From Roseomonas sp. (lineage in GTDB: Bacteria > Pseudomonadota > Alphaproteobacteria > Acetobacterales > Acetobacteraceae), in contig JADCFN010000006.1 of assembly GCA_020249505.1 (NCBI GenBank), forward strand, positions 47,914 to 111,913: a stretch of 64,000 nucleotides of DNA, given 5' to 3'. A program made the position numbers and the translations under genes. Below, one piece after another: positions 55,193 to 64,000 of this stretch; position 1 is the first letter of the stretch; every line of letters begins with the position of its first letter. Under the pieces are notes generated by a model, which worked only from the letters and a program-made list of their open reading frames with translations, was not told the origin of the DNA and ran no database searches.

Positions 55193-55333
55193 TTTGATTT
55201 AATCCGGCGAGGGTTGTTTGCTGTTACAATCTCAATAGCGAGGCCTTTGCCGGGCCGCAAGCCGGGGGGGCCTCCTGCTTGCCTTCCGCCGTTGATGGGG
55301 CCAGATGGAGGAAGCCTTTCCGGAGTCTCCGCC

Positions 55334-56668
55334 ATGGTCCCGCGCTATTCCCGCCCGCAAATGGAAGCCATCTGGGCCCCCGCCAATCGCTACCGCATCT
55401 GGTTCGAGATTGAGGCCCTGGCGGCTGAGGAAATGGGCCGTATCGGCACTATCCCGGCCGAGGCCGCGCGCATCATCCGCGAAAAGGGCGCCCCGCGCGC
55501 CGCCGGCATCACGGCTGCCGATATCGCCCGGATTGATGAGATTGAGCGCGTCACGCGCCATGATGTGATCGCGTTCCTGACCTGGATGGGGGAAGGCATT
55601 GGACCAGAAGCGCGCTTCATGCATCAGGGCATGACATCTTCCGATGTGCTGGATACCTGCCTCGCCGTGCAAATGACGCAAGCCGCGGATTTGCTGATCG
55701 CGGATCTGGATGCGCTGCTGGCCGCACTCAAGGCCCGGGCGATGGAACATAAATTCACCCCCACCATCGGCCGCAGCCACGCCATCCATGCCGAACCGAC
55801 CACTTTCGGCCTGAAACTTGCCGGGCATTACGCTGAATTCGCCCGGAACCGGGCGCGACTGGTGGCGGCGCGGGCAGAGGTCGCCACCTGCGCCATTTCC
55901 GGCCCTGTCGGCACTTTTGCCAGTGTTGACCCGCGCGTTGAGGCCTTTGTCGCGGCCAGGCTTGGCCTTTCGGTGGAACCGGTTTCAACCCAGGTGATCC
56001 CGCGCGACCGCCACGCAGCGTTTTTCGCGGCCCTGGCTGTGGTGGCGAGCGGCATTGAACGGCTCGCGACCGAAGTGCGCCATTTGCAAAGAAGCGAAGT
56101 GCGCGAAGCCGAGGAATTCTTCCATGCCGGGCAGAAGGGTTCTTCCGCCATGCCGCATAAGCGCAACCCGGTGCTCAGTGAAAATCTGACCGGGTTGGCG
56201 CGCCTGGTGCGCGGCTATGTTGTGCCGGCTTTGGAAAATGTCGCGCTCTGGCATGAACGCGATATCAGCCATTCATCGGTGGAACGCGTGATCGGCCCGG
56301 ATGCGACGATTGCGCTGGATTTCGCGCTGATGCGCCTGACCGGCATGATGGAAAAGCTCACCATCTATCCCGCGCGCATGCAGGCCAATCTGGAAAGCCT
56401 GGGCGGTGTGGTGCATAGCCAGAAGGTGCTGCTGGCGCTGACCCAGGCGGGCATGAGCCGCGAAGACGCCTATGCCACGGTGCAGCGCTGCGCCATGGCA
56501 ACCTGGCAGGCCTTGGGCAGCGCGGGGGCCAAGGATTTCCGCACCAATCTTTTGGAAGATGCCGGCGTGGCTGCGCTGATGGATGGCGCGGCGCTTGATC
56601 GCGCCATGGATCCCGCGCGCGATTTTGGCCATGTGGAGACCATTTTCGCGCGGGTTTTTGGCAGTTAA
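55334..56668 (+). CDS. purB: Adenylosuccinate lyase
   Basis: A 444-aa enzyme of the fumarase/aspartase fold that cleaves SAICAR and adenylosuccinate. MVPRYSRPQMEAIW, the GIGPEARFMHQGMTSSDVLDT block and the signature GSSAMPHKRNPVLSEN are clear. The frame is open 293 codons upstream, but only the ATG at 55334 (GGAG 8 nt before) gives the family N-terminus. Convergent with serA, 3 bp apart. Confidence 0.96.
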   Translation: MVPRYSRPQMEAIWAPANRYRIWFEIEALAAEEMGRIGTIPAEAARIIREKGAPRAAGITAADIARIDEIERVTRHDVIAFLTWMGEGIGPEARFMHQGMTSSDVLDTCLAVQMTQAADLLIADLDALLAALKARAMEHKFTPTIGRSHAIHAEPTTFGLKLAGHYAEFARNRARLVAARAEVATCAISGPVGTFASVDPRVEAFVAARLGLSVEPVSTQVIPRDRHAAFFAALAVVASGIERLATEVRHLQRSEVREAEEFFHAGQKGSSAMPHKRNPVLSENLTGLARLVRGYVVPALENVALWHERDISHSSVERVIGPDATIALDFALMRLTGMMEKLTIYPARMQANLESLGGVVHSQKVLLALTQAGMSREDAYATVQRCAMATWQALGSAGAKDFRTNLLEDAGVAALMDGAALDRAMDPARDFGHVETIFARVFGS

Positions 56669-56671
56669 ATC

Positions 56672-58258
56672 TTAGAACTTCAGCGGCGTCGCGCGCACCA
56701 CTAAGGGCAGGCGCCGCACTTCGGCCAGCACCGCTTCCGGCATCGGGCCATCCAGCCCGACCAGGCAGATCGCGTCGCCCCCCGGTGCGGCGCGGCCCAA
56801 ATGAAGCGTGCCGATATTGATGCCCGCTTCCGCCAGCGCCGTGCCGAAACGCCCGATGAAGCCGGGCCTATCCTGATTGGTCACATAGAGCATATGCGGC
56901 GCGAAATCGGCCTCCACCGCAATGCCCTTGATCGCGACCAAACGCGGCTTGTTTTCCGCAAGCAAAGTACCCGCGATTGAACGCTCCCCATGATTGGTGG
57001 TTACTGACACGGTGAGCAGGGTTTGATACTCGCCCCGCCGTTCCATGATGGTTTCGGCTACGTCAATGCCGCGTTCCTTCGCCAGCACTGGCGCATTCAC
57101 CATGTTCACCGCGCCCATTTGCGGCGTCAGCACACCGGCCAAAGCAGCCGCGGTCAGCGGGCGATGATTAAGCTCCGCCGCATGGCCTTCATATTCAATG
57201 CGGATCGCCTTGATCGCATCATCCTGCCCGGCGCTAAGCTGCCCCGCCATGGACCCTAACAAGCGCGCCAATTCCATATAGGGTTTCAAGCGCGGCGCTT
57301 CTTCTGCGGTCACGCTCGGCATATTGATGGCGTTGGAAACCGCACCCGTCAGCAGGAAATCCGACATTTGTTCGGCGACTTGCAGCGCCACATTCTCCTG
57401 CGCCTCATTCGTCGCCGCCCCCAGATGCGGCGTGCAGACAACATTTTCTAAGGCAAAAAGTGGGCTGTCGGTGGCGGGCTCAACCTCAAACACATCCAAG
57501 GCAGCGCCAGCCAAATGGCCGGATTGCAGTGCTTCCGCCAGCGCAACCTCATCCACCAGGCCGCCGCGCGCGCAATTGATCAGCCGCGCGCCCTTTTTCA
57601 TGCGCGCGATATTCTCGCGCGAGAGGATATTGCGCGTCTGTTCCGTCATGGGCGCATGCAGCGTGATGAAATCGGCGCGTGCCAGCAATTCAGGCAGTTC
57701 CACCTTCTCCACACCGATTTCAACGGCGCGCTTTTCCGAAAGGAAGGGATCGAAGGCAATCACCTTCATCTTCAGCCCATTGGCACGATCAGCGACAATG
57801 CCGCCGATATTGCCGCAGCCGATCAGACCCAAGGTTTTCGCGAAAAGCTCCACCCCCATGAAGCGGTTCTTTTCCCATTTGCCCGCCTTGGTGGAGGCTG
57901 AGGCTTCCGGTAGTTGCCGCGCCAGCGCAAACATCATCGCAATGGCGTGTTCGGCGGTGGTAATCGCATTGCCGAAGGGCGTGTTCATCACAACAACACC
58001 ACGCGCCGTGGCGCTGGTGACATCCACATTATCAACGCCAATGCCAGCGCGGCCCACCACCTTCAGGCGCGGCGCGGCTTCCAGCACTTCCCGCGTGACC
58101 TTGGTGGCAGATCGCACCGCAAGCCCGTCATATTCGCCAATGATGGCGCGGAGTTCGGCCGGCGTCAGGCCGGTTTTCACATCGGCATCAATGCCGCGCT
58201 CACGAAAAATCGCGACCGCGGCGGGGCTGAGTTTGTCGGAGATCAGAACGCGCGGCAT
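56672..58258 (-). CDS. serA: D-3-phosphoglycerate dehydrogenase
   Basis: A 528-aa enzyme, first step of serine synthesis. NAD-binding LGLIGCGNIGGIVADRA, the INCARGGLVDEVALAEAL segment, FEVEPATDSPLF and TPHLGAATNEAQENVALQ are intact. The C-terminus carries an intervening domain and an ACT domain (about 455-528), the long form. Start ATG 58258, 5 bp after the serC stop; the open frame upstream lies inside serC. Confidence 0.97.
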   Translation of the reverse strand: MPRVLISDKLSPAAVAIFRERGIDADVKTGLTPAELRAIIGEYDGLAVRSATKVTREVLEAAPRLKVVGRAGIGVDNVDVTSATARGVVVMNTPFGNAITTAEHAIAMMFALARQLPEASASTKAGKWEKNRFMGVELFAKTLGLIGCGNIGGIVADRANGLKMKVIAFDPFLSEKRAVEIGVEKVELPELLARADFITLHAPMTEQTRNILSRENIARMKKGARLINCARGGLVDEVALAEALQSGHLAGAALDVFEVEPATDSPLFALENVVCTPHLGAATNEAQENVALQVAEQMSDFLLTGAVSNAINMPSVTAEEAPRLKPYMELARLLGSMAGQLSAGQDDAIKAIRIEYEGHAAELNHRPLTAAALAGVLTPQMGAVNMVNAPVLAKERGIDVAETIMERRGEYQTLLTVSVTTNHGERSIAGTLLAENKPRLVAIKGIAVEADFAPHMLYVTNQDRPGFIGRFGTALAEAGINIGTLHLGRAAPGGDAICLVGLDGPMPEAVLAEVRRLPLVVRATPLKF

Positions 58259-58263
58259 GGCGC

Positions 58264-59436
58264 TTACGCCCCCGCCGTTTCTGACTGCACGGTCGCAAGC
58301 GCCCAATCCAACCAAGGCAGCAGCGCCTTGATGTCGCTGGTTTCAACCGTGGCACCGCCCCAGATGCGCAAGCCCGGCGGTGCATCACGATAGGCGCCGG
58401 CATCCAGCGCCACACCTTCCTTCTCAAGCAAGGAAGCGATCTTCTTCGCCGCCGCTGCTTGGGCTTCCGCTGAAAGCGCCGTGAACCAAGGCGCAGAGAT
58501 CGTCAGGCAGATGGAAGTGCAGGACCGCGTCGCCGCATCCTGCGCCAGGAAGCCATAGCCGCTACCGGTCGCGACCCATTCGGCAATGGCCGCGAGATTG
58601 GCTTCGCTCCGCGCAATCAAGCCTTTCAACCCGCCGATGCTCTCCGCCCAACGAAGCCCATCCAAAGCATCCTCAACGCAGAGCATGGAAGGCGTGTTGA
58701 TTGTCTCGCCCTTGAAAATACCCTCGCTGAGTTTGCCGCCGCTCGACAGGCGAAAAATCTTCGGCATGGGCCAGGGCGGTGAATAGCTTTCCAGCCGCGC
58801 TACGGCGCGGGGCGATAGCGCCAACATGCCATGCGCCGCTTCGCCGCCCAGCACCTTCTGCCAGGACCAGGTCACCACATCCAACTTCGCCCAGGGCAGA
58901 TCCATCGCAAAGGCCGCGCTGGTCGCGTCACAAATTGCAAGCCCTTCGCGATCGGCGCTGATGAAATCTGCATTCTTCAGGCGCACGCCACTGGTGGTGC
59001 CGTTCCAGACAAAAACCACATCGCGCTTGGGATCAACCGCGCCAAGGTCAGGCAGCTTGCCATAGGGCGCATCAATCACGCGCGCATCGGAAAGCTTCAA
59101 TTGCTTCAGGATATCGGTCGCCCAATCCTTGGAGAAGGATTCCCACACCAGCACATCCACCCCGCGCGCACCGAGCATGGACCACATCGCCATCTCAACC
59201 GCGCCGGTGTCAGACGCCGGCACAATGCCAAGCCGCCAATCGGAAGGCATGCCGAGGATCGCCTTGGAAAGCGTAATTACCTCGGCCAGCTTGGCCTTTG
59301 GGGTCGCGGCGCGGTGGCTGCGCCCGAGCAGCGCGCCTTCAAGTGCTGCCAGCGACCAGCCGGGACGCTTGGCGCAGGGGCCAGACGAAAAACGAGGATT
59401 GGCCGGGCGGATCCCCGGCTTGGTGGCGCTTGCCAT
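58264..59436 (-). CDS. serC: Phosphoserine aminotransferase
   Basis: A 390-aa PLP enzyme, second step of serine synthesis. [39 protein letters not shown] and the PLP lysine segment [12 protein letters not shown] match the alphaproteobacterial SerC type. AAGGGAG lies 7 nt before the ATG at 59436, which I prefer over the 18-codon-longer frame. Forms an operon with serA. Confidence 0.96.
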   Translation of the reverse strand: MASATKPGIRPANPRFSSGPCAKRPGWSLAALEGALLGRSHRAATPKAKLAEVITLSKAILGMPSDWRLGIVPASDTGAVEMAMWSMLGARGVDVLVWESFSKDWATDILKQLKLSDARVIDAPYGKLPDLGAVDPKRDVVFVWNGTTSGVRLKNADFISADREGLAICDATSAAFAMDLPWAKLDVVTWSWQKVLGGEAAHGMLALSPRAVARLESYSPPWPMPKIFRLSSGGKLSEGIFKGETINTPSMLCVEDALDGLRWAESIGGLKGLIARSEANLAAIAEWVATGSGYGFLAQDAATRSCTSICLTISAPWFTALSAEAQAAAAKKIASLLEKEGVALDAGAYRDAPPGLRIWGGATVETSDIKALLPWLDWALATVQSETAGA

Positions 59437-59622
59437 GATGTGGCTCCCTTCCAGAAGCGAATGCGCCCCGGTGGGGGGGGCGTAGCCCAAAACTTTGTTA
59501 CGCCCGGGATGGGCCGAGGATCAAGGGCGCGGCGCTGAATTGAGGGTGGCGCGCTAAGGCGGCTTGCGCCATGCTCACTTCCGAAAGGGGCGCCGTGACC
59601 CCGTACAATAGGAGGTTTCCTG

Positions 59623-60618
59623 ATGGACCGTCGCAAGCTTCTGGCGCTGACCGCGCTTTCACCACTTGCCGCGCCGGCGATGCTGCGCGGTGCCATCAGC
59701 CCCGCCGCCGCGCAGGCTCCCTGGCCCAATCGGCAAATCCGCATGGTCATCCCCTGGCCGCCCGGTCAGGCAACGGATGTGGTCGGGCGGCTTGCTGGGC
59801 AGCGCCTATCGGAACGCCTCGGTCAGGTGGTGGTGCCGGAAAACCGCCCCGGCGCTGGCGGGCAGATCGGCACCGATCTGGTGGCGAAGGCGCCGCCCGA
59901 TGGCAATGTGATCCTCTCGGCCTCTATCGGGCCAATCTCCTTCAGCCCTCTGGTGCAACGCACGCCCTATGATGCCGAACGCGAATTGGCGCCGGTGGTG
60001 ATTTTCGGCATCGCGCCCTTCATGCTGCTGGTGAAGCCGGATTTCCCGGCGCAGGATTTGCGGAGCTTTATGGCGCTGGTGAAGTCCAATCCCGGTAAAT
60101 ACAGCTACAATTCCTCAGGCATTGGCGGCGCGCAGCACTTGGTTTGCGCGCTGTTTCTGGCGAAGGCGGGGTTGGATGCGCTGCATGTGCCCTTCCAGGG
60201 CAGTGGGCCGGCGCTAGCCGCTTTGCTCGGTGGGCAGGTGGATTTCGGCTTTGACACACCCGCCGCGGCGGGCAGGCTGGTGCGGGATGGGCAGCTCCGC
60301 GCACTTGGGCTCAGCACCGGCAAGCCCTCGGCCCAGGTGCCGGGCATTCCGCCGGTGGCGGCTGTTGGCGGGCCGGCCGATTATGATGTTGGTGGCTGGA
60401 ATGGGTTGATGGTGCCGGCAGGCACACCGCGCCCGATCATTGATCGCATCTATACCGAAATCCGCGACGGCATGGCCGTGCCGGAAGTGCGCCAGCGCTA
60501 TGAATCTGTGGGCTTCGATGTTGACCCGATGGGGCCAGAGGCCATGCTGCAACATATGCGCAAGCTCTGGGGTGAGTTCGGCCCGCTGATCCGGCAATTG
60601 GGAATACGGGCCGAATAA
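59623..60618 (+). CDS. Bug/TctC-family tripartite tricarboxylate transporter receptor
   Basis: A 331-aa periplasmic binding protein. The signal MDRRKLLALTALSPLAAPAMLRGAISPAAAQA is followed by IRMVIPWPPGQATDVVGRLAG and VPFQGSGPALAALLGGQVDFGFD. AGGAGG lies 6 nt before the ATG. It is the second orphan Bug receptor in the window and is divergent from serC; ligand unknown. Confidence 0.93.
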   Translation: MDRRKLLALTALSPLAAPAMLRGAISPAAAQAPWPNRQIRMVIPWPPGQATDVVGRLAGQRLSERLGQVVVPENRPGAGGQIGTDLVAKAPPDGNVILSASIGPISFSPLVQRTPYDAERELAPVVIFGIAPFMLLVKPDFPAQDLRSFMALVKSNPGKYSYNSSGIGGAQHLVCALFLAKAGLDALHVPFQGSGPALAALLGGQVDFGFDTPAAAGRLVRDGQLRALGLSTGKPSAQVPGIPPVAAVGGPADYDVGGWNGLMVPAGTPRPIIDRIYTEIRDGMAVPEVRQRYESVGFDVDPMGPEAMLQHMRKLWGEFGPLIRQLGIRAE

Positions 60619-60689
60619 GGCGGGCGCGCAAAGCGCTTAATTTGCCGACGGATTGACCGGGCCCGGCAGGGCATGCGAGGCCCTATTGC

Positions 60690-61110
60690 ATGGTTTCGGC
60701 CCTGATGGATTATGCGGTGCTCTTTGCCGCAATACTGGTCATCGCGTAACTCCTGCCAGCGGGCGCATTCCAACTGGTGCGGCATATCGCGCCACCTGCA
60801 AGCCGCATCCAATCCCGCCCCTTGCGCGCCGGCCAGGTCCGCCGAGAGATTGTCTATTCCCTGCGCGCTGTGGCGATTTTCGCGCTTTATGGCCTTGGTT
60901 TACTGGCGGCCTATCGTGCGGGCTGGACCGCGCTTGATCCAGATTTGTCGGCATGGCCCTGGTGGTGGCCGGCGGTGAGTTTTCTGGCCGCAATCCTGCT
61001 GCATGACACTTGGTTCTATTGGATCCACCGCGCCATGCATCTGAAGGGCATATTCCCCTTGATGCATGCGCAGCATCACCGTTCCGTCACACCCACACCT
61101 TGGTCCATCC
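60690..61110 (+). pseudogene. Sterol desaturase / fatty acid hydroxylase family, disrupted
   Basis: Two ATGs (60690, 60705) lead into MDYAVLFAAILVIA, then an in-frame TAA at 60747-60749. The same frame then continues LLPAGAFQLVRHIAPPASR and on through two membrane segments to HDTWFYWIHRAMH and HAQHHRS, the family's iron-binding histidine boxes. The frame is cut at 61110 by the left end of an IS66-type element, and the third histidine box is missing. A GTG at 60777 could start a short product, but it would lack the C-terminal third. The missing part is not found after the element. Confidence 0.85.
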
Positions 61111-61132
61111 GTAACCATCCGGCGAGCCCCAC
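61111..61132 (+). repeat. IS66 terminal inverted repeat, tnpC-proximal end
   Basis: Begins GTAACCATCC and ends AGCCCCAC; differs from the complement of the other end at positions 4 and 13 only. Confidence 0.92.
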
Positions 61133-61145
61133 GGTGTTTTGATCT

Positions 61146-62697
61146 TCACGCTGTGCTGTGCGCCATGTTTTGCTGCATTTTCCAGTTCCAGGGGAGCAAT
61201 TCATGAAGTCTCTGCTGCGGCATATCGGCGATACGGGCCAGGACCTCAGCAAGCCAGGCGCGCGGGTCAACGCCGTTCAGCTTTGCGGTCTGGATGAGGC
61301 TGTACATGGCCGCGGCGCGTTCTCCGCCCTGGTCGGAGCCTGCGAAAAGCCAAGCCTTCCGCCCAAGGGCCGCGCCGCGCAACATGCGCTCGGCAGCGTT
61401 ATTCGTCAGGCAGATGCGCCCATCACTCAGGAACCGCGTGAAAGCCCCCCAGCGCTTTAGCATATAGTCCATGGCCTGGGCGAGGTCATTGTGGCGCGAG
61501 AGCTTTGCCCGCTCGGCCCGCATCCATGCCTCAAGCGCGGCGACCAATGGCGCGATGTCGCGCTGGCGCACCGCAAGCCGCTCAGCCGCGGGCTTGCCAT
61601 TGATCGCGGCTTCGGCGGCGAATATCGCATCAATCTGGCGCACGGCCTCAATGGCGAGTGGCATGTGATGCAGCTCGGCCAGCTTGAACAATTTCCGCCT
61701 GCAGAATGCCGGTGTAATTGGCCAAGTGGCGTTCGGGGTGGATGGCTTTTCGGTCTCGGGAATAGCGAAACATCGCCGCGGGCGGGTCCGTGCCACCAAA
61801 GGGCGCATCATCGCGCACATAGGTCCAAAACCGCCCCACATCGGTGCGGCCCGCAGCAAGCACCGGCACGGTGGTGTCATCACCATGCAGCCGCTCGGCT
61901 GTCAACGCATGCGCATCGATCAGGAACATGAGCGGCGTGATCGTCGCGGTGCTGGCGCCCACCCAATCCCCGATCGTCGATGTGCTGAGATGGATGCCCT
62001 CATGCGCGAAGGTCTCACTCAGCCGATTGAGCGGCAGGTGCTGGCCGAATTTCGCCTCCAGAATAGTGGCGAGGAGATGCGGCCCCGCCCTGCCACGCAT
62101 GATCGGGTGAAAGGGCGCGGGCGGCTGGGTGATGGCCTCACAACTGCGGCAGGCGAATTTCTCCCGCACGGTCTGGATGACTTTCCATTGCCGCGGGATG
62201 AGTTCCAGCGTTTCGGTCACATCCTCGCCGAGTTTCACGAGGGTGCCGCTGCAGCAGGGGCAGGCGCTTGGTGAGGGCAGGACGATTCTCTCACGCGGCA
62301 AATGGTCGGGCAGTGGGGTGCGCTTGGGATGGTTTGGTGCCTTGTCCTGCTTGGTGTCTGGCGCAGACTGCGTGCTGGCCAGGCGATTGATTTCCGCTTT
62401 GGTCTTGGCTTCGGATTGTGCGGTGGTGAGTTCGTCGATCTGCAATTCCAACTGATCAACCAGCTTGCGGCTGCGTTCGGAGCTTGCGCCGTAGCGGTCG
62501 TGTTGCAGCCGCGCGATGAGTTTCTTGAGATGGGCGATGGTATTTTCCGCGCTTGCCAATGCTGCCTGTTCGGCAGCGCGCCCTGCGCGTTCGGAGATGA
62601 GGGCCGATCTCTCCGCCGCAAGCGCTTCCTGGCTTGCAATATAAGCTGCGCGCAGTGCCTCAATATTTTCGGGGATATGTGGCGCGGGCGATGTCAC
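61146..62697 (-). pseudogene. tnpC: IS66 TnpC transposase, frameshifted by internal deletion
   Basis: The N-terminal part (62697 down to about 61700) has the coiled coil, the zinc-finger-like CPCCSG and CRSCEA pairs, and the first catalytic Asp in LHGDDTTVPVL. After HLANYTGILQA the frame is lost. The protein resumes in another frame as KLFKLAELHHMPLAIEAV and runs to the normal C-terminus at 61146, with the catalytic Glu in TNNAAERMLRG. About 35 codons that normally carry the second catalytic Asp (a DAYAG-type motif) and the CWxHARR segment are missing. The DDE triad is therefore incomplete. Confidence 0.88.
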
Positions 62698-62766
62698 GGC
62701 CAGAATCGAATCACATCACACCCGATCTGCAAAGAGGAAATGCGCGGCATCAGCAAATAAATTCAT

Positions 62767-63114
62767 TCATCCCGCGCTTGCAGGGCGCCAGGTGTGCTGC
62801 GGATTTCTCCAGCCTATGCCTTCAAGCATGTAGCCAAGCTGCGAGCCCAATATCGAGACCGATCCCGCCATCACGGAGGGCCAGACGAAACGGCCGCGTT
62901 CCAACCGTTTGGCATAAAGCGACATGCCGAGCCCGTCACGCCAGAGGATCTTAATCAGATCGCCGCGATGGCCACGAAAGACAAAGAGATCACCCGCGTG
63001 AGGGTCGCGGCCCAGTGATTGCTGCACCTGGGCCGCTAGGCCATTCATGCCGCGCCGCATATCCGTATGACCCGACGCCAGCCACACACGCATGCCGGGT
63101 GGAACCGCTAGCAT
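62767..63114 (-). CDS. tnpB: IS66 accessory protein TnpB
   Basis: A 115-aa protein with the family core VWLASGHTDMRRGMNGLAAQVQ, LFVFRGHRGDLIKILWRDG and AKRLERGRFVWP. It is required for IS66 transposition with TnpC. Its start overlaps the tnpA stop by one base (TGATG), and it appears intact. Confidence 0.95.
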   Translation of the reverse strand: MLAVPPGMRVWLASGHTDMRRGMNGLAAQVQQSLGRDPHAGDLFVFRGHRGDLIKILWRDGLGMSLYAKRLERGRFVWPSVMAGSVSILGSQLGYMLEGIGWRNPQHTWRPASAG

Positions 63115-63527
63115 CAGCGCAGCGCGCCGATGATGCAGGATAGCGCGGGCAGGCTGAGTGCCGCGCTGCTTTCCAGCCGCGTGCCATTCGCAAGCGTGAT
63201 GGTGATCATCCGCTGATCAAGCGGCGGGGGAGCATCGGCTTGGACAGACGCCGCCGGTGGCGCATTGGATGCCGTAATCGGCGCATCCATAACGCTTGCC
63301 GCCTCAATCAATACCGGCAGAAAACCGGGGGGATCAAACATTGCTAGCCTGCCAGCCCGCGCTTGCTTGCGCCAGGTCCAGAGAATGCTCCGGCTGATCT
63401 CATGCCGACAGGCGACTTCCGCAACCTTGGCGCCAGGCTCATCAGCCTCAGCCACAATCCGAAGCTTATCAGCCAGAGACCAACGGCGCCGCCGCTCAAC
63501 GCCAGAAATTATCTCAAGCCCCATCAT
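63114..63527 (-). CDS. tnpA: IS66 accessory protein TnpA
   Basis: A 137-aa protein with an N-terminal helix-turn-helix (RRRWSLADKLRIVAEADEPGAKVAEVACRHEISRSILWTWRKQ), typical of IS66 orfA, and a variable Ala/Pro linker. It probably binds the element ends. Two ATGs (63527 and 63524) could start it. Confidence 0.92.
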   Translation of the reverse strand: MMGLEIISGVERRRRWSLADKLRIVAEADEPGAKVAEVACRHEISRSILWTWRKQARAGRLAMFDPPGFLPVLIEAASVMDAPITASNAPPAASVQADAPPPLDQRMITITLANGTRLESSAALSLPALSCIIGALR

Positions 63528-63600
63528 CGCCTCCGTACTTATGAGCGACCTTAAGATCGTCCATAAGAACAGATGACAGAGGCTTCATCGGGAAAGGAAG

Positions 63601-63622
63601 GTGGGGCTCCCCGGATGGATAC
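63601..63622 (-). repeat. IS66 terminal inverted repeat, tnpA-proximal end
   Basis: Reads GTGGGGCTCC...GGATAC on the plus strand; its complement matches the other end at 20 of 22 positions. Confidence 0.92.
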
Positions 63623-63701
63623 GGTGAGCCATAGGCTCCAACTTCCAAATCGGATGGGTATTTAATCAGCAAGACGACGGACAGGTTTTCGCCTGAAGTC
63701 C

Positions 63702-63947
63702 GTGGCCGGGCGCTACGGATGGCGCTGGATCACGAGGGGAATACTCCTTTTGCTGGGCTGCGGCTTGATCGCTTTCTGCCAAAACTGGCTGTTCGGCGTA
63801 TATGTTGCTGAACCGGATCACTCCGCACCCCATCCTACTAGCCCATCAGAGGTATACCAACATCCGATCAACTCAAACTCAGATGGACAGACCATTACCG
63901 AGCGCGCTCATCAAATCAGCAAAAACATGATCTTGAACGAACTCTAA
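63702..63947 (+). CDS. Short hypothetical membrane-anchored protein
   Basis: An 81-aa frame from a GTG, with one likely membrane helix (ITRGILLLLGCGLIAFCQNWLFGVYV, about 10-35) and a polar tail. No homologue recognised and no strong Shine-Dalgarno. It lies beside a transposon end and has weaker GC bias than the core genes, so it may be a remnant or a chance frame. Confidence 0.35.
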   Translation: MAGRYGWRWITRGILLLLGCGLIAFCQNWLFGVYVAEPDHSAPHPTSPSEVYQHPINSNSDGQTITERAHQISKNMILNEL

Positions 63948-63969
63948 GCCTCACCAACCCTTTCCAGCA

Positions 63970-63991
63970 CCCCGGCCCAGCAGGGCCGGGG
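63970..63991. terminator. Strong GC hairpin at the right edge
   Basis: CCCCGGCCC / GGGCCGGGG, a perfect 9-bp stem with a 4-nt loop, 23 bp after the last frame. The following bases are GTAAAAC, not a T-tract, so termination is possible but not classical. Confidence 0.45.
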
Positions 63992-64000
63992 TAAAACAAG

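Larger units (their letters stand above)
61111..63622 (-). mobile_element. IS66-family insertion sequence, defective
   Basis: A 2512-bp element with the tnpA-tnpB-tnpC gene order of IS66 on the minus strand. It is bounded by 22-bp terminal inverted repeats (61111-61132 and 63601-63622) that match at 20 of 22 positions and begin GTA as in this family. No 8-bp target duplication is seen: the flanks read GTCCATCC and GGTGAGCC. tnpC is broken by a deletion, so the copy cannot move on its own. Confidence 0.92.

Noticed and set aside
54455..55333. 293-codon N-terminal extension of purB
   Set aside because: It lies antisense to terC and has no adenylosuccinate-lyase features; the ATG at 55334 with GGAG gives the family N-terminus.
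55193..55333. Manganese riboswitch (yybP-ykoY) upstream of terC
   Set aside because: I looked for the conserved loop segments of this class and did not see them.

Overview
The window is about 64 kb of a high-GC alphaproteobacterial chromosome. The gene content fits the acetic-acid-bacteria side of the old Rhodospirillales (Acetobacteraceae, Roseomonas-like). The signs are orphan Bug/TctC-type solute receptors, a three-part PntAA/PntAB/PntB transhydrogenase, a class II DAHP synthase, a Tim44-domain protein and a short-HisG-type hisZ. The taxonomy is inferred from gene content and style; no search was run. Most of the window is ordinary core genome, densely packed. Operon genes overlap by ATGA or TGATG junctions, and convergent genes lie only 2 to 18 bp apart.

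Layout. 1-6.9 kb: end of an acyl-CoA synthetase gene, tRNA-Phe, glmM-thiD, a DUF1217-like protein with an internal duplication, and a PhzF-like protein. 6.9-12.5 kb (minus): a six-gene operon with a complete spermidine/putrescine-type ABC importer, a PuuE-type allantoinase-like protein and a hydantoin/allantoin-racemase-fold protein that lacks both catalytic cysteines. 12.6-15.1 kb: a complete AmmeMemoRadiSam module, with a MEMO-AMMECR1 fusion divergent from the radical SAM enzyme. 15.1-20.4 kb: a Bug receptor, an EF-G gene outside a str operon, and a membrane protein with 13 near-identical pentapeptide-repeat units. 20.4-23.6 kb (minus): a small catabolic operon. 23.9-25.8 kb: minCDE. 25.8-34.9 kb: cell-envelope, regulatory and metabolic singletons (GATase/VWA-like membrane protein, Tim44, histidine phosphatase, orphan response regulator, ribA, L,D-transpeptidase, a low-GC orphan, formaldehyde-detoxifying adhC, a beta-lactamase-fold esterase). 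35.0-43.7 kb: aroG-pncB-nadE-orf-gltX-cysS-DUF305-trmJ. 43.7-46.7 kb (minus): pntAA-pntAB-pntB. 46.9-49.2 kb: an SnoaL-like protein, then a small exported repeat protein followed 8 bp later by a JmjC oxygenase. 49.3-55.2 kb (minus): two terC paralogues, hisZ, purA, uup. 55.3-60.6 kb: purB, serA-serC and another Bug receptor. 60.7-64 kb: a broken sterol-desaturase gene interrupted by a 2.5-kb IS66-family element that is itself defective, then a short unknown ORF.

The strongest candidate for an undescribed system is the pair at 47599-49247. The first gene encodes a small exported protein made of a basic, hydrophobic leader and five TD[AS]DPxD..GxGRG repeats. The second encodes a JmjC/cupin-4 Fe(II)/2-oxoglutarate oxygenase with intact metal and co-substrate ligands. 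Two neighbouring repeat units are identical in all 21 residues yet differ at 12 synonymous positions, so the peptide itself is under selection. The arrangement looks like a multi-core precursor with its own hydroxylase; this is inference.

Other points of note are the two promoters with a -10 box only 6 nt (or less) from the ATG (glmM, AmmeMemoRadiSam), a 420-bp segment of 45% GC inside cysS, and a long hairpin over the ribosome-binding region of hisZ.
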